27,654 nucleotides of DNA from JAUVZF01 sp964449275. Lineage in GTDB: Bacteria > Planctomycetota > Phycisphaerae > FEN-1346. The position numbers were made by a program, and so were the translations under genes. The stretch spans positions 1 to 27,654 of the forward strand of contig CAYVAM010000039.1 in NCBI GenBank assembly GCA_964449275.1. Direction: 5' to 3'. The notes under the pieces are model-generated. The model was not told where the DNA came from. It saw only the letters and a list, made by a program, of their open reading frames with translations, and made no database searches. Of the stretch, positions 7,504-14,051 are shown one piece after another. The stretch's first letter is position 1; each line of letters opens with the position of its first letter.

Positions 7504-7842
7504 ATGAAAAGGTGCGTGGTTCTCATTCCAGTTAACTACAACGACGGCGCCCCTGTGCCCAAAACCGTCATCACTCGGATTCGTGCGAAGATCGACGAAG
7601 TCGCTGATGGGCATTATGTTGCGGGAGTGGGGCCGGGCACGTATCGAATGGCGAGCGGGCAAATGCACTCGGACATTTGCCTGCAGGTGTGGATAGCGGT
7701 CGATCCTGAGCGGATCGGCGCCATCAAGCAGTTGGCGGCGTGGATTGGACGGGTTCTGAGGCAGGAGAGCGTGTACTTCGAGGTGTTGGACTCGGATGTG
7801 GAGTTCATACCACCGGAAACTGAAACGGGACGCGACGAATGA
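7504..7842 (+). CDS. Small protein of the accessory cassette, unknown function
   Basis: 112 residues, not recognised with certainty. It starts with a hydrophobic strand (MKRCVVLIPVNYNDG). It continues with ADGHYVAGVGPGTYRM, an alternating-strand segment (HSDICLQVWIAVDPE), a helix (IGAIKQLAAWIGRVL) and RQESVYFEVLDSDVEFI. The order of a Gly-rich turn, strand, helix and terminal QESVYFEV resembles small alpha-beta proteins such as DUF3574, but this is only a pattern impression. The ATG at 7504 is preferred over the one at 7498 because GAGGT then has normal spacing. Its stop overlaps the next start as ATGA (7839-7842). It is first gene of the cassette. Confidence 0.8.
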   Translation: MKRCVVLIPVNYNDGAPVPKTVITRIRAKIDEVADGHYVAGVGPGTYRMASGQMHSDICLQVWIAVDPERIGAIKQLAAWIGRVLRQESVYFEVLDSDVEFIPPETETGRDE

Positions 7843-8975
7843 CGAAGGCAAGGCAGATACTGGAGAAGGCGCGGCGCTTGGCCGGCGAGTGCAAGACGTG
7901 GGCCGATCTCTCTAACGCCCTGTTCGATCCCGTCGATGGTGAGGTCGTGCGCATGTTCCCGACACGGGAGCAACGGGCCGCCTTCCGCAAGACCACTGAA
8001 TACGGGCGGCTCCACACGCTGGTCGAGGACAAGATGAAAGCCACGGGTGTGGTGAGCGGGGCAACGCCAGAGAAAAGCGGCAGGTTCGTGGTTCGACTGC
8101 CGCGATCCCTTCACGCGGCGCTGGAGAGGGAGGCAGCAGAAGAACGGACCAGCCTGAACCAGTTGGTAGTTGCGAAGCTTGCCGCTCGGCTCGACAATCT
8201 GCGGGGTGGCAGGACAGGGGCTATGGTGCAAGCTTTCCTGGAAACGCGGCAGGGCTTCTCGGCTGACCGGGTGATTGCCGACCCCAAGATGGACCAGCTC
8301 TTCCTAGGCCGCTGCCGAGAACTCGGCCTTTCGGGCACAGACTTCCAGCTGAATTGGGAACTCATGAGAGCCAGGAAGGACCGTGACTTGTCGGGCGTCC
8401 CTGCAACAAAGCGATACACGGTTCGTGGCACGGATGAGTTCGAGTACGCAAGCGAGCTAGCTGTGAGACACCTGCAGTTGACCAAGGATGCGTCTCTTGA
8501 CCAAGTACTCTGTGATCCCGACTTGGCTGCAGAGTTCGACAAGTGCGCCAGCCGTCTGGCGCCTGGTTTCTCTCCGCTGCAATACCGTTGGGCAGCTTTG
8601 GGTCTGCGTAAGGCCGGCCGTCTCAAGAAACTTAAGCAGAGGGTATTAGACGTGCCGGACCTCGAACCCGCTGGCGAGCCAGAGTCGCTCCGTCTTGAGG
8701 ACATGCCGGAAGTCGGCGGCCTTTACCTATTCTCCAGCTCTAGCACCAACGTTTTCATGAGCCAGACGAGCAATCTCAAGCACCGACTGGAGCGCCATCT
8801 TTGTGTGAGCGACTTGCATGGCTTGCCCACGTGGCTTTGGGATGTGCAGGGCGAGCCGCTACAGGTATCACTTGCAGCTTTGCCCGGTGTGGGTAAGACG
8901 ATCCGGCAAGCGATGGAGATGCTGTTGCTCAACAAGTACCATCCAGTGCTCAACTTCGAGCGGAAAGCCGCCTGA
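7839..8975 (+). CDS. Ribbon-helix-helix (HicB-like) protein with C-terminal GIY-YIG-like domain
   Basis: 378 residues with four visible parts. (1) A helical N-terminus (1-70) contains WADLSNALFDPVDG. (2) An RHH DNA-binding segment of HicB type lies at about 79-118 (SGRFVVRLPRSLHAALEREA, then SLNQLVVAKLA). (3) A middle region holds two copies of a helical module, at about 140-184 and 218-262, each with D-x-V-x-x-DP near its start and an aromatic-rich helix ending in RK. (4) The last 90 residues follow the GIY-YIG plan: GLYLF (294-298), VFMSQTSNL (305-313), RLERH (316-320), E360 and PVLN (369-372). The second tyrosine is Phe306 and the glycine Ser308, so nuclease activity is uncertain. The protein probably binds DNA at a specific site. 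Translation is coupled to the preceding gene by ATGA; the methylase follows 43 bp later. Confidence 0.85.
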   Translation: MTKARQILEKARRLAGECKTWADLSNALFDPVDGEVVRMFPTREQRAAFRKTTEYGRLHTLVEDKMKATGVVSGATPEKSGRFVVRLPRSLHAALEREAAEERTSLNQLVVAKLAARLDNLRGGRTGAMVQAFLETRQGFSADRVIADPKMDQLFLGRCRELGLSGTDFQLNWELMRARKDRDLSGVPATKRYTVRGTDEFEYASELAVRHLQLTKDASLDQVLCDPDLAAEFDKCASRLAPGFSPLQYRWAALGLRKAGRLKKLKQRVLDVPDLEPAGEPESLRLEDMPEVGGLYLFSSSSTNVFMSQTSNLKHRLERHLCVSDLHGLPTWLWDVQGEPLQVSLAALPGVGKTIRQAMEMLLLNKYHPVLNFERKAA

Positions 8976-9018
8976 CCGCAAACGGCTTCGGGGAAACGAC
9001 TCCACTCGACCGGAAGGA

Positions 9019-9867
9019 ATGAGGTTGCTGCGCCCACCAGTCAAATGGCATGGCGGCAAGCACTATTTGGCGCGTCGCATTATCTCCCTATTCCCCAAGC
9101 ACCGAATCTACCTGGAGGCGTTCGGAGGGGCGGGTTCTGTCCTGCTTAACAAGCCTCCCGTTGAGGTGGAGGCCTACAATGACCTGGACATGCGCATCGT
9201 GCGCTTGTTCAGGGCGCTTCGGACAAGTGGGGCGGAGTTCCTGGAGGCGGTGCGCTTGGTTCCGTACAGCCAGTATGAGTTTGACTCGGCCGCGGAGTAC
9301 CCGTCCGGCGCGTCCGACGTGGAGAAGGCCGTCTGCGATTACATCAGGTGGCGCCAGTCGTTCGGTGGCCAGGGACGGACATGGAGCTACACGACAAAGA
9401 GGGCCCGCGGAGGCATGGCGGGTGATGTCAACGCTTGGTGGACGGCCATAGACCAACTGCCCGAGATCATGGATAGGCTCAAGCGGGTTGAGATACTGCA
9501 TCAGCCGGCAGTGAAAGCGATACGGCGCTTTGACGACCGCGAGGCCCTCATCTACTGTGATCCGCCTTACCTCCATGAGACACGTCATCCGAACACGCGG
9601 GACGTGTACGGTGTGGAGATGGACAGCGCGGACCACGCTGAACTTGCTAAGGCCCTGAATGAGTGCGAGAGCAAGGTGGTACTGAGTGGCTACCCGTCGC
9701 AGCTCTACGACGATCTGTATCGCTCCTGGTACCGTGTGGTCTTTGATATGCCAAACCACTCTGCCGGGGGACGCAAGAAGGCACGCAGGCGCGAGGTACT
9801 CTGGTTGAATTGGCGTCCGGAGGACGTGACATGTGGAAGAAAGCGAGTGGAACTTACCTTGGAGTGA
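9019..9867 (+). CDS. Dam-type (D12 class) N6-adenine DNA methyltransferase
   Basis: 282 residues. Motif X reads PVKWHGGK (7-14) and the AdoMet-binding motif I YLEAFGGAGSVLL (31-43). An ND pair at 54-55 lies in the AYNDLD segment. The catalytic motif IV is DPPY (181-184, in LIYCDPPYLHETRH). The order X-I-target domain-IV is that of Dam and other alpha-class adenine methylases, and length is normal. It transfers methyl from AdoMet to adenine N6; the target site cannot be read from sequence. The ATG at 9019 has GGAAGGA directly upstream; the TTG at 9025 is an alternative. Orphan methylases of this class occur in phages, and partnered ones in restriction systems. The neighbour with a GIY-YIG-like domain makes a restriction or regulatory partnership possible. 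Confidence 0.92.
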   Translation: MRLLRPPVKWHGGKHYLARRIISLFPKHRIYLEAFGGAGSVLLNKPPVEVEAYNDLDMRIVRLFRALRTSGAEFLEAVRLVPYSQYEFDSAAEYPSGASDVEKAVCDYIRWRQSFGGQGRTWSYTTKRARGGMAGDVNAWWTAIDQLPEIMDRLKRVEILHQPAVKAIRRFDDREALIYCDPPYLHETRHPNTRDVYGVEMDSADHAELAKALNECESKVVLSGYPSQLYDDLYRSWYRVVFDMPNHSAGGRKKARRREVLWLNWRPEDVTCGRKRVELTLE

Positions 9868-10115
9868 GCGCTGGATGGTATCAGGGGGAGTCCATCGACG
9901 AGTCTGCCATGGCCGAGGCCTTCGATTCGCTTCGCGCTGCTGCGGATGAAGAAGGCTGTGAGCACTTCCCCACGCGCGAGGACTGCGCTGCGCACCCCGT
10001 ACTGTTTGACGCTATCTACGACAGGTACGCCCGCCTAACGGGGGAGCGCCCGAATCGGGATGCCTTCCGGCGGCACATCTACGACATTCACAAGGGCGGT
10101 GGGACGCCAGAGTAA
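9831..10115 (+). CDS. Small orphan protein following the methylase
   Basis: 94 residues, unrecognised. It starts MWKKASGTYLGVSAGWYQGE, then has an acidic helix (SIDESAMAEAFDSLRAAADEE) and a C-terminal basic helix (PNRDAFRRHIYDIHKGGG). Start is the ATG at 9831, preceded by GGAGG (9819-9823) inside the methylase gene; the two genes overlap by 37 nt in different frames. The strong ribosome site and the tight overlap argue for a real, coupled gene. It is the last gene of the cassette; repeats start after about 150 bp. Confidence 0.65.
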   Translation: MWKKASGTYLGVSAGWYQGESIDESAMAEAFDSLRAAADEEGCEHFPTREDCAAHPVLFDAIYDRYARLTGERPNRDAFRRHIYDIHKGGGTPE

Positions 10116-10378
10116 GCAGCCTCGCAGAGTGGCAGTTCCGGCGACACCCACAACCACCCTCGTGTCAGGGGGCGCAAGTCATAGCCCAAGACCACCCATA
10201 GGGACGCCAAACCCTTGAGCCCGAACCGCTCCCGCCGTTGCCGTCCACCGCTTGCCCGCCGGCCTGTTATTCGTTGCTTTTCAATCCGCACTCCGAAATC
10301 CGCAATCCGCAATTGGCTTCGCCCCAGGCTATCGAATCCGAGCCTTTCAGGCTGTCGCCGTTGGCGTTCAATCCGCCG

Positions 10379-10519
10379 TGTGCCACGGCCGGTCTTGTCC
10401 GGCCGCACGCATTCGAAAGCGCCGCCGCGTATTCAACGAGCCCGGCCACGCTCACTCCTGGAAATGGACCCGATCCCGGATTGAACAACACACGGCCGGA
10501 CAAGACCGGCCGTGGCACA
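10379..10519. repeat. Long perfect inverted repeat (27-bp arms)
   Basis: Arms 10379-10405 and 10493-10519 are exact reverse complements, 87 bp apart. Each arm itself contains a smaller hairpin (CGGCCGG/CCGGCCG type). No target duplication is evident at the outer edges. It could be a MITE-like element or a large RNA hairpin. The sequence from 10116 to 10378 contains no credible gene, only short modules such as CCGAAATCCGCAATCC near 10286. Confidence 0.8.
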
Positions 10520-10538
10520 CCTTCCTGTTGCCCTTAGT

Positions 10539-10733
10539 TACCCCGATTCACGCCGTTCTCAGCGTTCTCAGCGGTCTCTGCGGTTAGGGCCGTTGCCGTT
10601 CAATCCGCAATCCTAAATGCGCAATGCACGCGCTCCCCTTCGGGTCGCGGCTAAAAGGGCCGTTTGCTGTTACCCTGATTGACGCTGTTCTCGGCGTTCT
10701 CAGCGTTCTCTGCGTTCAAATCTGTTGCCGTTT
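10539..10733. repeat. Two direct copies of a module of about 65 bp
   Basis: Copies at 10539-10603 and 10669-10733 share GTTACCC-GATT-ACGC, then two or three CGTTCTC-type units, then TCTGCG and GTTGCCGTT, with about ten differences. Part of the same module appears in reverse orientation at about 11221-11262. I see no open frame of protein-like composition. Confidence 0.7.
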
Positions 10734-10742
10734 TCGGCCCGA

Positions 10743-10800
10743 TTGTTAGAACTCTAACAAAAAGTGCGCCCTACCCCGGATTTTGTTAGAACTCTAACAA
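10743..10800. promoter_or_regulatory. Pair of identical 18-nt palindromes (possible operator pair)
   Basis: TTGTTAGAACTCTAACAA occurs at 10743-10760 and again at 10783-10800, with start points 40 bp apart. Each has perfect 8-bp arms around AC. AT-rich twin palindromes in otherwise GC-rich DNA look like binding sites for a dimeric regulator on one face of the helix (40 bp is close to four turns). No gene with a suitable start lies directly beside them. Confidence 0.6.
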
Positions 10801-10874
10801 CTTTTGGGGTCTCTGCGGCCGCCGGTCCGGCCTGCCATTTTGGCATGGGTGACTTACATCAATTTTGGCTCGCG

Positions 10875-10958
10875 AAAACGGCCTCAAAAAGGGGGCAAAA
10901 AGGAGCAAAAAGGACGAAAAACGATGAAAAAGGACGAAAAAGGACGAAAACGGCGAAA
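10875..10958. other. Helically phased A-tracts (predicted curved DNA)
   Basis: Nine runs of three to five A residues start at 10875, 10886, 10897, 10907, 10917, 10927, 10937, 10947 and 10956. Spacing is therefore 9-11 bp, mostly exactly 10. A-tracts in phase with the helix are known to bend DNA. Further A or T runs follow at 10981 and beyond. Short frames that cross the region have repeat-like composition (runs of KKxEKGRKR) and are not called as genes. Confidence 0.7.
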
Positions 10959-11099
10959 GTTTTGCCTTACCTATCTTAACAAAAAACGGCCCAATCGCCC
11001 CTGGCGGCCCAGAAACGCCGATTCGGACGCCAAAAAGCGCGTTTTTGGGGGTTTCGGCGAAGGGGGATTTGACGTAAGTGTTATGGAGCAGGACGAATC

Positions 11100-11345
11100 C
11101 GAGCGAACGGCGAGACCCGTTCGAACGCGGAATGCGGAATGCGGAATGCGGAACGAACGGCCACGACAACGGCGAGACCCAATCAAATGCGGAATTCGGA
11201 ATTCGGAACGAACGGCAACGGCCCTAACCGCAGAGAACGCAGAGAACGCGGAGAACGGAACGGATTTGAGTAAAGGCGGACGGCAACGGCCCGTTCGAAT
11301 GCGGAATTCGGAATGCGGAACGAACGGCCACGACAACGGCGAGCG
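11100..11345 (-). repeat. Repeat block of GCGGAAT-type units and linked modules
   Basis: Runs of the 7-nt unit GCGGAAT (or GCGGAATTCGGAATTC variants) at about 11126-11151, 11190-11210 and 11298-11320 are joined by GAACGGCCACGACAACGGCGAG and similar links. These are the reverse complement of the modules at 6783-6835 and around 10280. No gene is seen in 10959-11366. Confidence 0.7.
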
Positions 11346-11366
11346 GCACGTTTCGCCGGGCATGGC

Positions 11367-11376
11367 NNNNNNNNNN
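11367..11376. other. Assembly gap (10 N)
   Basis: Ten N bases within the repeat block, 66 bp downstream of the priA stop. Ten is likely a placeholder length. Confidence 0.95.
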
Positions 11377-11442
11377 CCACGTGGCAACGCGGGGTAAGAG
11401 GCTTGGAGCAAGGCATGGCGACCAACGGAACGCTGCCGCCGA

Positions 11443-13710
11443 TTACAGCGTCGATTGCGGATCGACGTCGATGGCCATCTGGATGTTGCCGGGCGGCGAG
11501 AGGTCGCTCCGGATGCCGTCGAAGAAGTGCAGCAGCGCCCGGGCCGAGGGCGCTTTCAGGAGCAGGTGGTACCGCCAGAAGCGGCTGATTTTCGAGATGG
11601 GGCACGGCTGCGGGCCGAGGATGGTGATCCCTGCAACGCGGGCCGGTTCGATGAGCCGCCCGGCAACCGCCTGGATCGCCTCGTGTGCCTTCTGACGCTG
11701 CTGGCTGCGTATGATGATCCGCGCCAGCCGCCCGAACGGCGGATAGCCCAGGCGCCGGCGCGTCTCGAGTTCGTCGCGGGCAAAGGCTTCGTAATCGTGT
11801 TTGGCGGCCAGTTGAATGGTCAGGTGGTCGGGCTGGAAGGTCTGAACGAAGACCTCGCCGCCCTTGGGCCCGCGTCCCGTCCGTCCCGCAACCTGCGTAA
11901 CGAGTTGGAACGTGCGTTCGTTGGCGCGGAAGTCGGGCAGGCTCAGCGCGACGTCGGCGTTGATGACGCCCACGACCGTCACGTTGGGGAAGTCGAGCCC
12001 CTTGGCAATCATCTGGGTGCCCAGGAGGATGTCCACCTCGCCGTCGCGGAAGGCCGAGAGCAGCCGCGAGTGCTCGCCGCGCAGCCGCATCGAGTCGGCG
12101 TCCATGCGTCCGAGACGGATGTCGGGGAACTTTCGCTGGATTTCGTCTTCGACGCGCTGTGTGCCGGTGCCCCAGTAGTTGACCGTCTCGGCGCCGCAGG
12201 CGGGGCACGTGTCGGGCGGTGGCGCCTTGCGGCCGCAGTAGTGGCACTGGAGGACGCCCGGCTTCGCGTGGTACGTCATGCCGACGTCGCAGTCAGGGCA
12301 CCGGGCCACGTGCCCGCACTTGACGCAAAACAGGTGGGTCGAGAATCCTCGCCGGTTCAGAAACAGGATGGTCTGCTGCTGTTTGCGCCAGGTCTCGGCG
12401 ATGGCCTTCTCCAGCGCCCGCGACAGGGCGTGGTGCCCTTTGCGTTCGACCACCTCCTGCCGCATGTCGATGATGCGGACGGGCGGCATCGGGCGACCGC
12501 CGATCCGCTGCGTCAGCCGGGCTTCCTGATAATGGTCCAGCGTCCGGACGTTCTGATACGATTCGAGACTCGGCGTGGCGGACCCGAGCACCACGGGCAC
12601 GCCCACGAGGTTGGCGCGCATAATGGCGACATCGCGGGCGTGGTAGCGGGGCGAGGTGTCCTGTTTGAACGAGTTCTCGTGTTCCTCGTCGATGACCAGG
12701 AGACCCAGGTCCCGGACCGGTGCGAAGACGGCGCTGCGTGCGCCGACGACGACGTCGGCCCGGCCCTCGCGGATGTCGCGCCACTGGCGGTGCCGCTCGA
12801 CGGCCGTTAACCCTGAGTGCAGGACGGCCACGTGCGTGAAGCGTTCGCGGAATCGTCGGATGGTCTGCGGTGTCAGGGCGATCTCTGGCACCAGGACGAT
12901 GGCCTGCCGGCCGCGATCGACCACGTCCTCGATGGCCCGCAGGTACACCTCGGTCTTGCCGGAACCGGTAACGCCCTGAAGGAGGATGACGCCGAACTCC
13001 TCGGCGGCAACCTTGGCCTTGACCCGCTGGAGGGCGAGGGCCTGTTCGGCCGTCAGGTGGATCGCCCTGGGTTCTTCGAGTTCGATGAACAGGTCCCGCG
13101 CGAACTCATCGACCTCGCGTGTCTCGATCTGCACGAGGCCCTTCTTTTCGAGACTCTTGATGACGGCCACGGTGCACCCGGCCTGTCGGGCGAGTTCGCG
13201 GGGCGCCAGCGGGGTGCCCTCGGCCTGGGCCAGGCGGTCGAGGATGCGGCGCTGCTTCGAGAGGATGCGACCGACCTCAGACTCGCTCCTTTCGGTCCGG
13301 ACGACCAGTTGGATGGTCTTGAACCCTGCCTTCCGCTTGACGGCGGCGGGCAGGATCGCCTCGAAGACCTGGCCGATGGGCGTGACGTAGTACCGGGCCA
13401 TCCAGAAGGCCAAGTGCAGCAAGTCCTGGGTCAGGAGGGGCTCGTCGTCGATGGTCTCGGCGACGGCTTTGAGGTCCTTGATGTCGGTGGCCTCCAGACC
13501 CCGGACGATCCATCCGACGGCGGAGCGGCTGCCCCGGCCGAACGGCACCTTGACCCGTTGGCCGGGCCACACCTTGCCGCGCAGTGGCTCCGGCAGGCGA
13601 TAGGTGAAGGTCTGGTCCACACCGATGGGCAGGGCCACTGAGACGAAGGGGGTCGCCAGGGCCGGGCGGTCGGTTTGCGTGTTGGTTTCGGGCATCGTTA
13701 GCGTTGTCAT
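11443..13710 (-). CDS. priA: Primosomal replication-restart helicase PriA
   Basis: 755 residues, full length for PriA, a 3'-5' superfamily 2 helicase that reloads the replisome at stalled forks. An N-terminal DNA-binding domain (about 20-115) is followed by a winged-helix-like region. The helicase core has Walker A GVTGSGKT (246-253) and the DEEH box (341-344), then GSATPS (376-381) and ILFLNRRGFS near 448-457. Eight cysteines between 462 and 505 (CVKCG, CPDC, CHYC, CPAC) bind two zinc ions inserted between helicase motifs, a PriA hallmark. Start is the ATG at 13710; the first 20 residues are variable, and the Shine-Dalgarno sequence is poor. A small inverted repeat lies 8 bp upstream. smpB lies upstream on the same strand, but a repeat region separates them. 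Confidence 0.96.
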   Translation of the reverse strand: MTTLTMPETNTQTDRPALATPFVSVALPIGVDQTFTYRLPEPLRGKVWPGQRVKVPFGRGSRSAVGWIVRGLEATDIKDLKAVAETIDDEPLLTQDLLHLAFWMARYYVTPIGQVFEAILPAAVKRKAGFKTIQLVVRTERSESEVGRILSKQRRILDRLAQAEGTPLAPRELARQAGCTVAVIKSLEKKGLVQIETREVDEFARDLFIELEEPRAIHLTAEQALALQRVKAKVAAEEFGVILLQGVTGSGKTEVYLRAIEDVVDRGRQAIVLVPEIALTPQTIRRFRERFTHVAVLHSGLTAVERHRQWRDIREGRADVVVGARSAVFAPVRDLGLLVIDEEHENSFKQDTSPRYHARDVAIMRANLVGVPVVLGSATPSLESYQNVRTLDHYQEARLTQRIGGRPMPPVRIIDMRQEVVERKGHHALSRALEKAIAETWRKQQQTILFLNRRGFSTHLFCVKCGHVARCPDCDVGMTYHAKPGVLQCHYCGRKAPPPDTCPACGAETVNYWGTGTQRVEDEIQRKFPDIRLGRMDADSMRLRGEHSRLLSAFRDGEVDILLGTQMIAKGLDFPNVTVVGVINADVALSLPDFRANERTFQLVTQVAGRTGRGPKGGEVFVQTFQPDHLTIQLAAKHDYEAFARDELETRRRLGYPPFGRLARIIIRSQQRQKAHEAIQAVAGRLIEPARVAGITILGPQPCPISKISRFWRYHLLLKAPSARALLHFFDGIRSDLSPPGNIQMAIDVDPQSTL

Positions 13711-13718
13711 GGCACCAA

Positions 13719-13736
13719 GGAAATCGGCAGATTTCC
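13719..13736. promoter_or_regulatory. Small perfect inverted repeat just upstream of priA
   Basis: GGAAATC and GATTTCC flank a GGCA loop, ending 8 bp before the priA start codon. In mRNA it would form a 7-bp hairpin where a ribosome site should be; as DNA it could be an operator half-site pair. Confidence 0.4.
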
Positions 13737-13844
13737 GAGGCGACTTTACTGTTTAGAGTAATTCACGCTCGACGGTAGCACGCTCGACGGTAGCAGGGCA
13801 TTGCGCGGTGGGTCTCGGTGCCCCCCGCGCCGGGCGGCGGCACC

Positions 13845-13915
13845 CGGCCGGGGGGGGGGGGCGGCCGGCCCCCGCGGCGGGGGGGGGGGGGGCGGGGGGG
13901 GGGGGNNNNNNNNNN
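13845..13915. other. Poly-G low-complexity stretch with 10-N gap
   Basis: From about 13851 the plus strand is nearly all G with short CGGCC interruptions, and it ends at ten N (13906-13915). The sequences just outside, ATTGCGCGG at 13800-13808 and CCGCGCAAT at 13916-13924, are reverse complements, so the gap lies inside a hairpin. Long G runs next to a gap are typical of sequencing failure in a stable hairpin. I would not trust these bases. No gene is seen in 13711-14043. Confidence 0.7.
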
Positions 13916-13963
13916 CCGCGCAATGTATGGGCTCCTCCGCGGGTGAGGATGCCCCGCCGCTCC

Positions 13964-14051
13964 CGCGGCGGGCTCGGCTGCGATTCGCGGCGGGCTCGGC
14001 TGCGAGCCGCGGCGGGCTCGGTTACCACTCGCGGTGAGGTCGGCTACCGTC
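13964..14051. repeat. Four tandem copies of a 22-bp repeat at the 3' end of smpB
   Basis: Copies start at 13964, 13986, 14008 and 14030, each opening CGCGG and continuing with GGGCTCGG or a variant. The first two are nearly identical and the last is the most diverged. The last copy includes the smpB stop codon and final arginine codons. Confidence 0.85.

Noticed and set aside
10764..11169. Overlapping frames on both strands through the A-tract region
   Set aside because: Composition follows the repeats (Lys/Arg or Phe/Ser runs), with no ribosome site or family resemblance.
13851..13905. G-quadruplex regulatory element
   Set aside because: G runs border an N gap inside a hairpin; an artefact is more likely than a biological G-quadruplex.
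13964..14051. CRISPR array
   Set aside because: 22-bp copies are directly adjacent with no spacers, and there are no cas genes.
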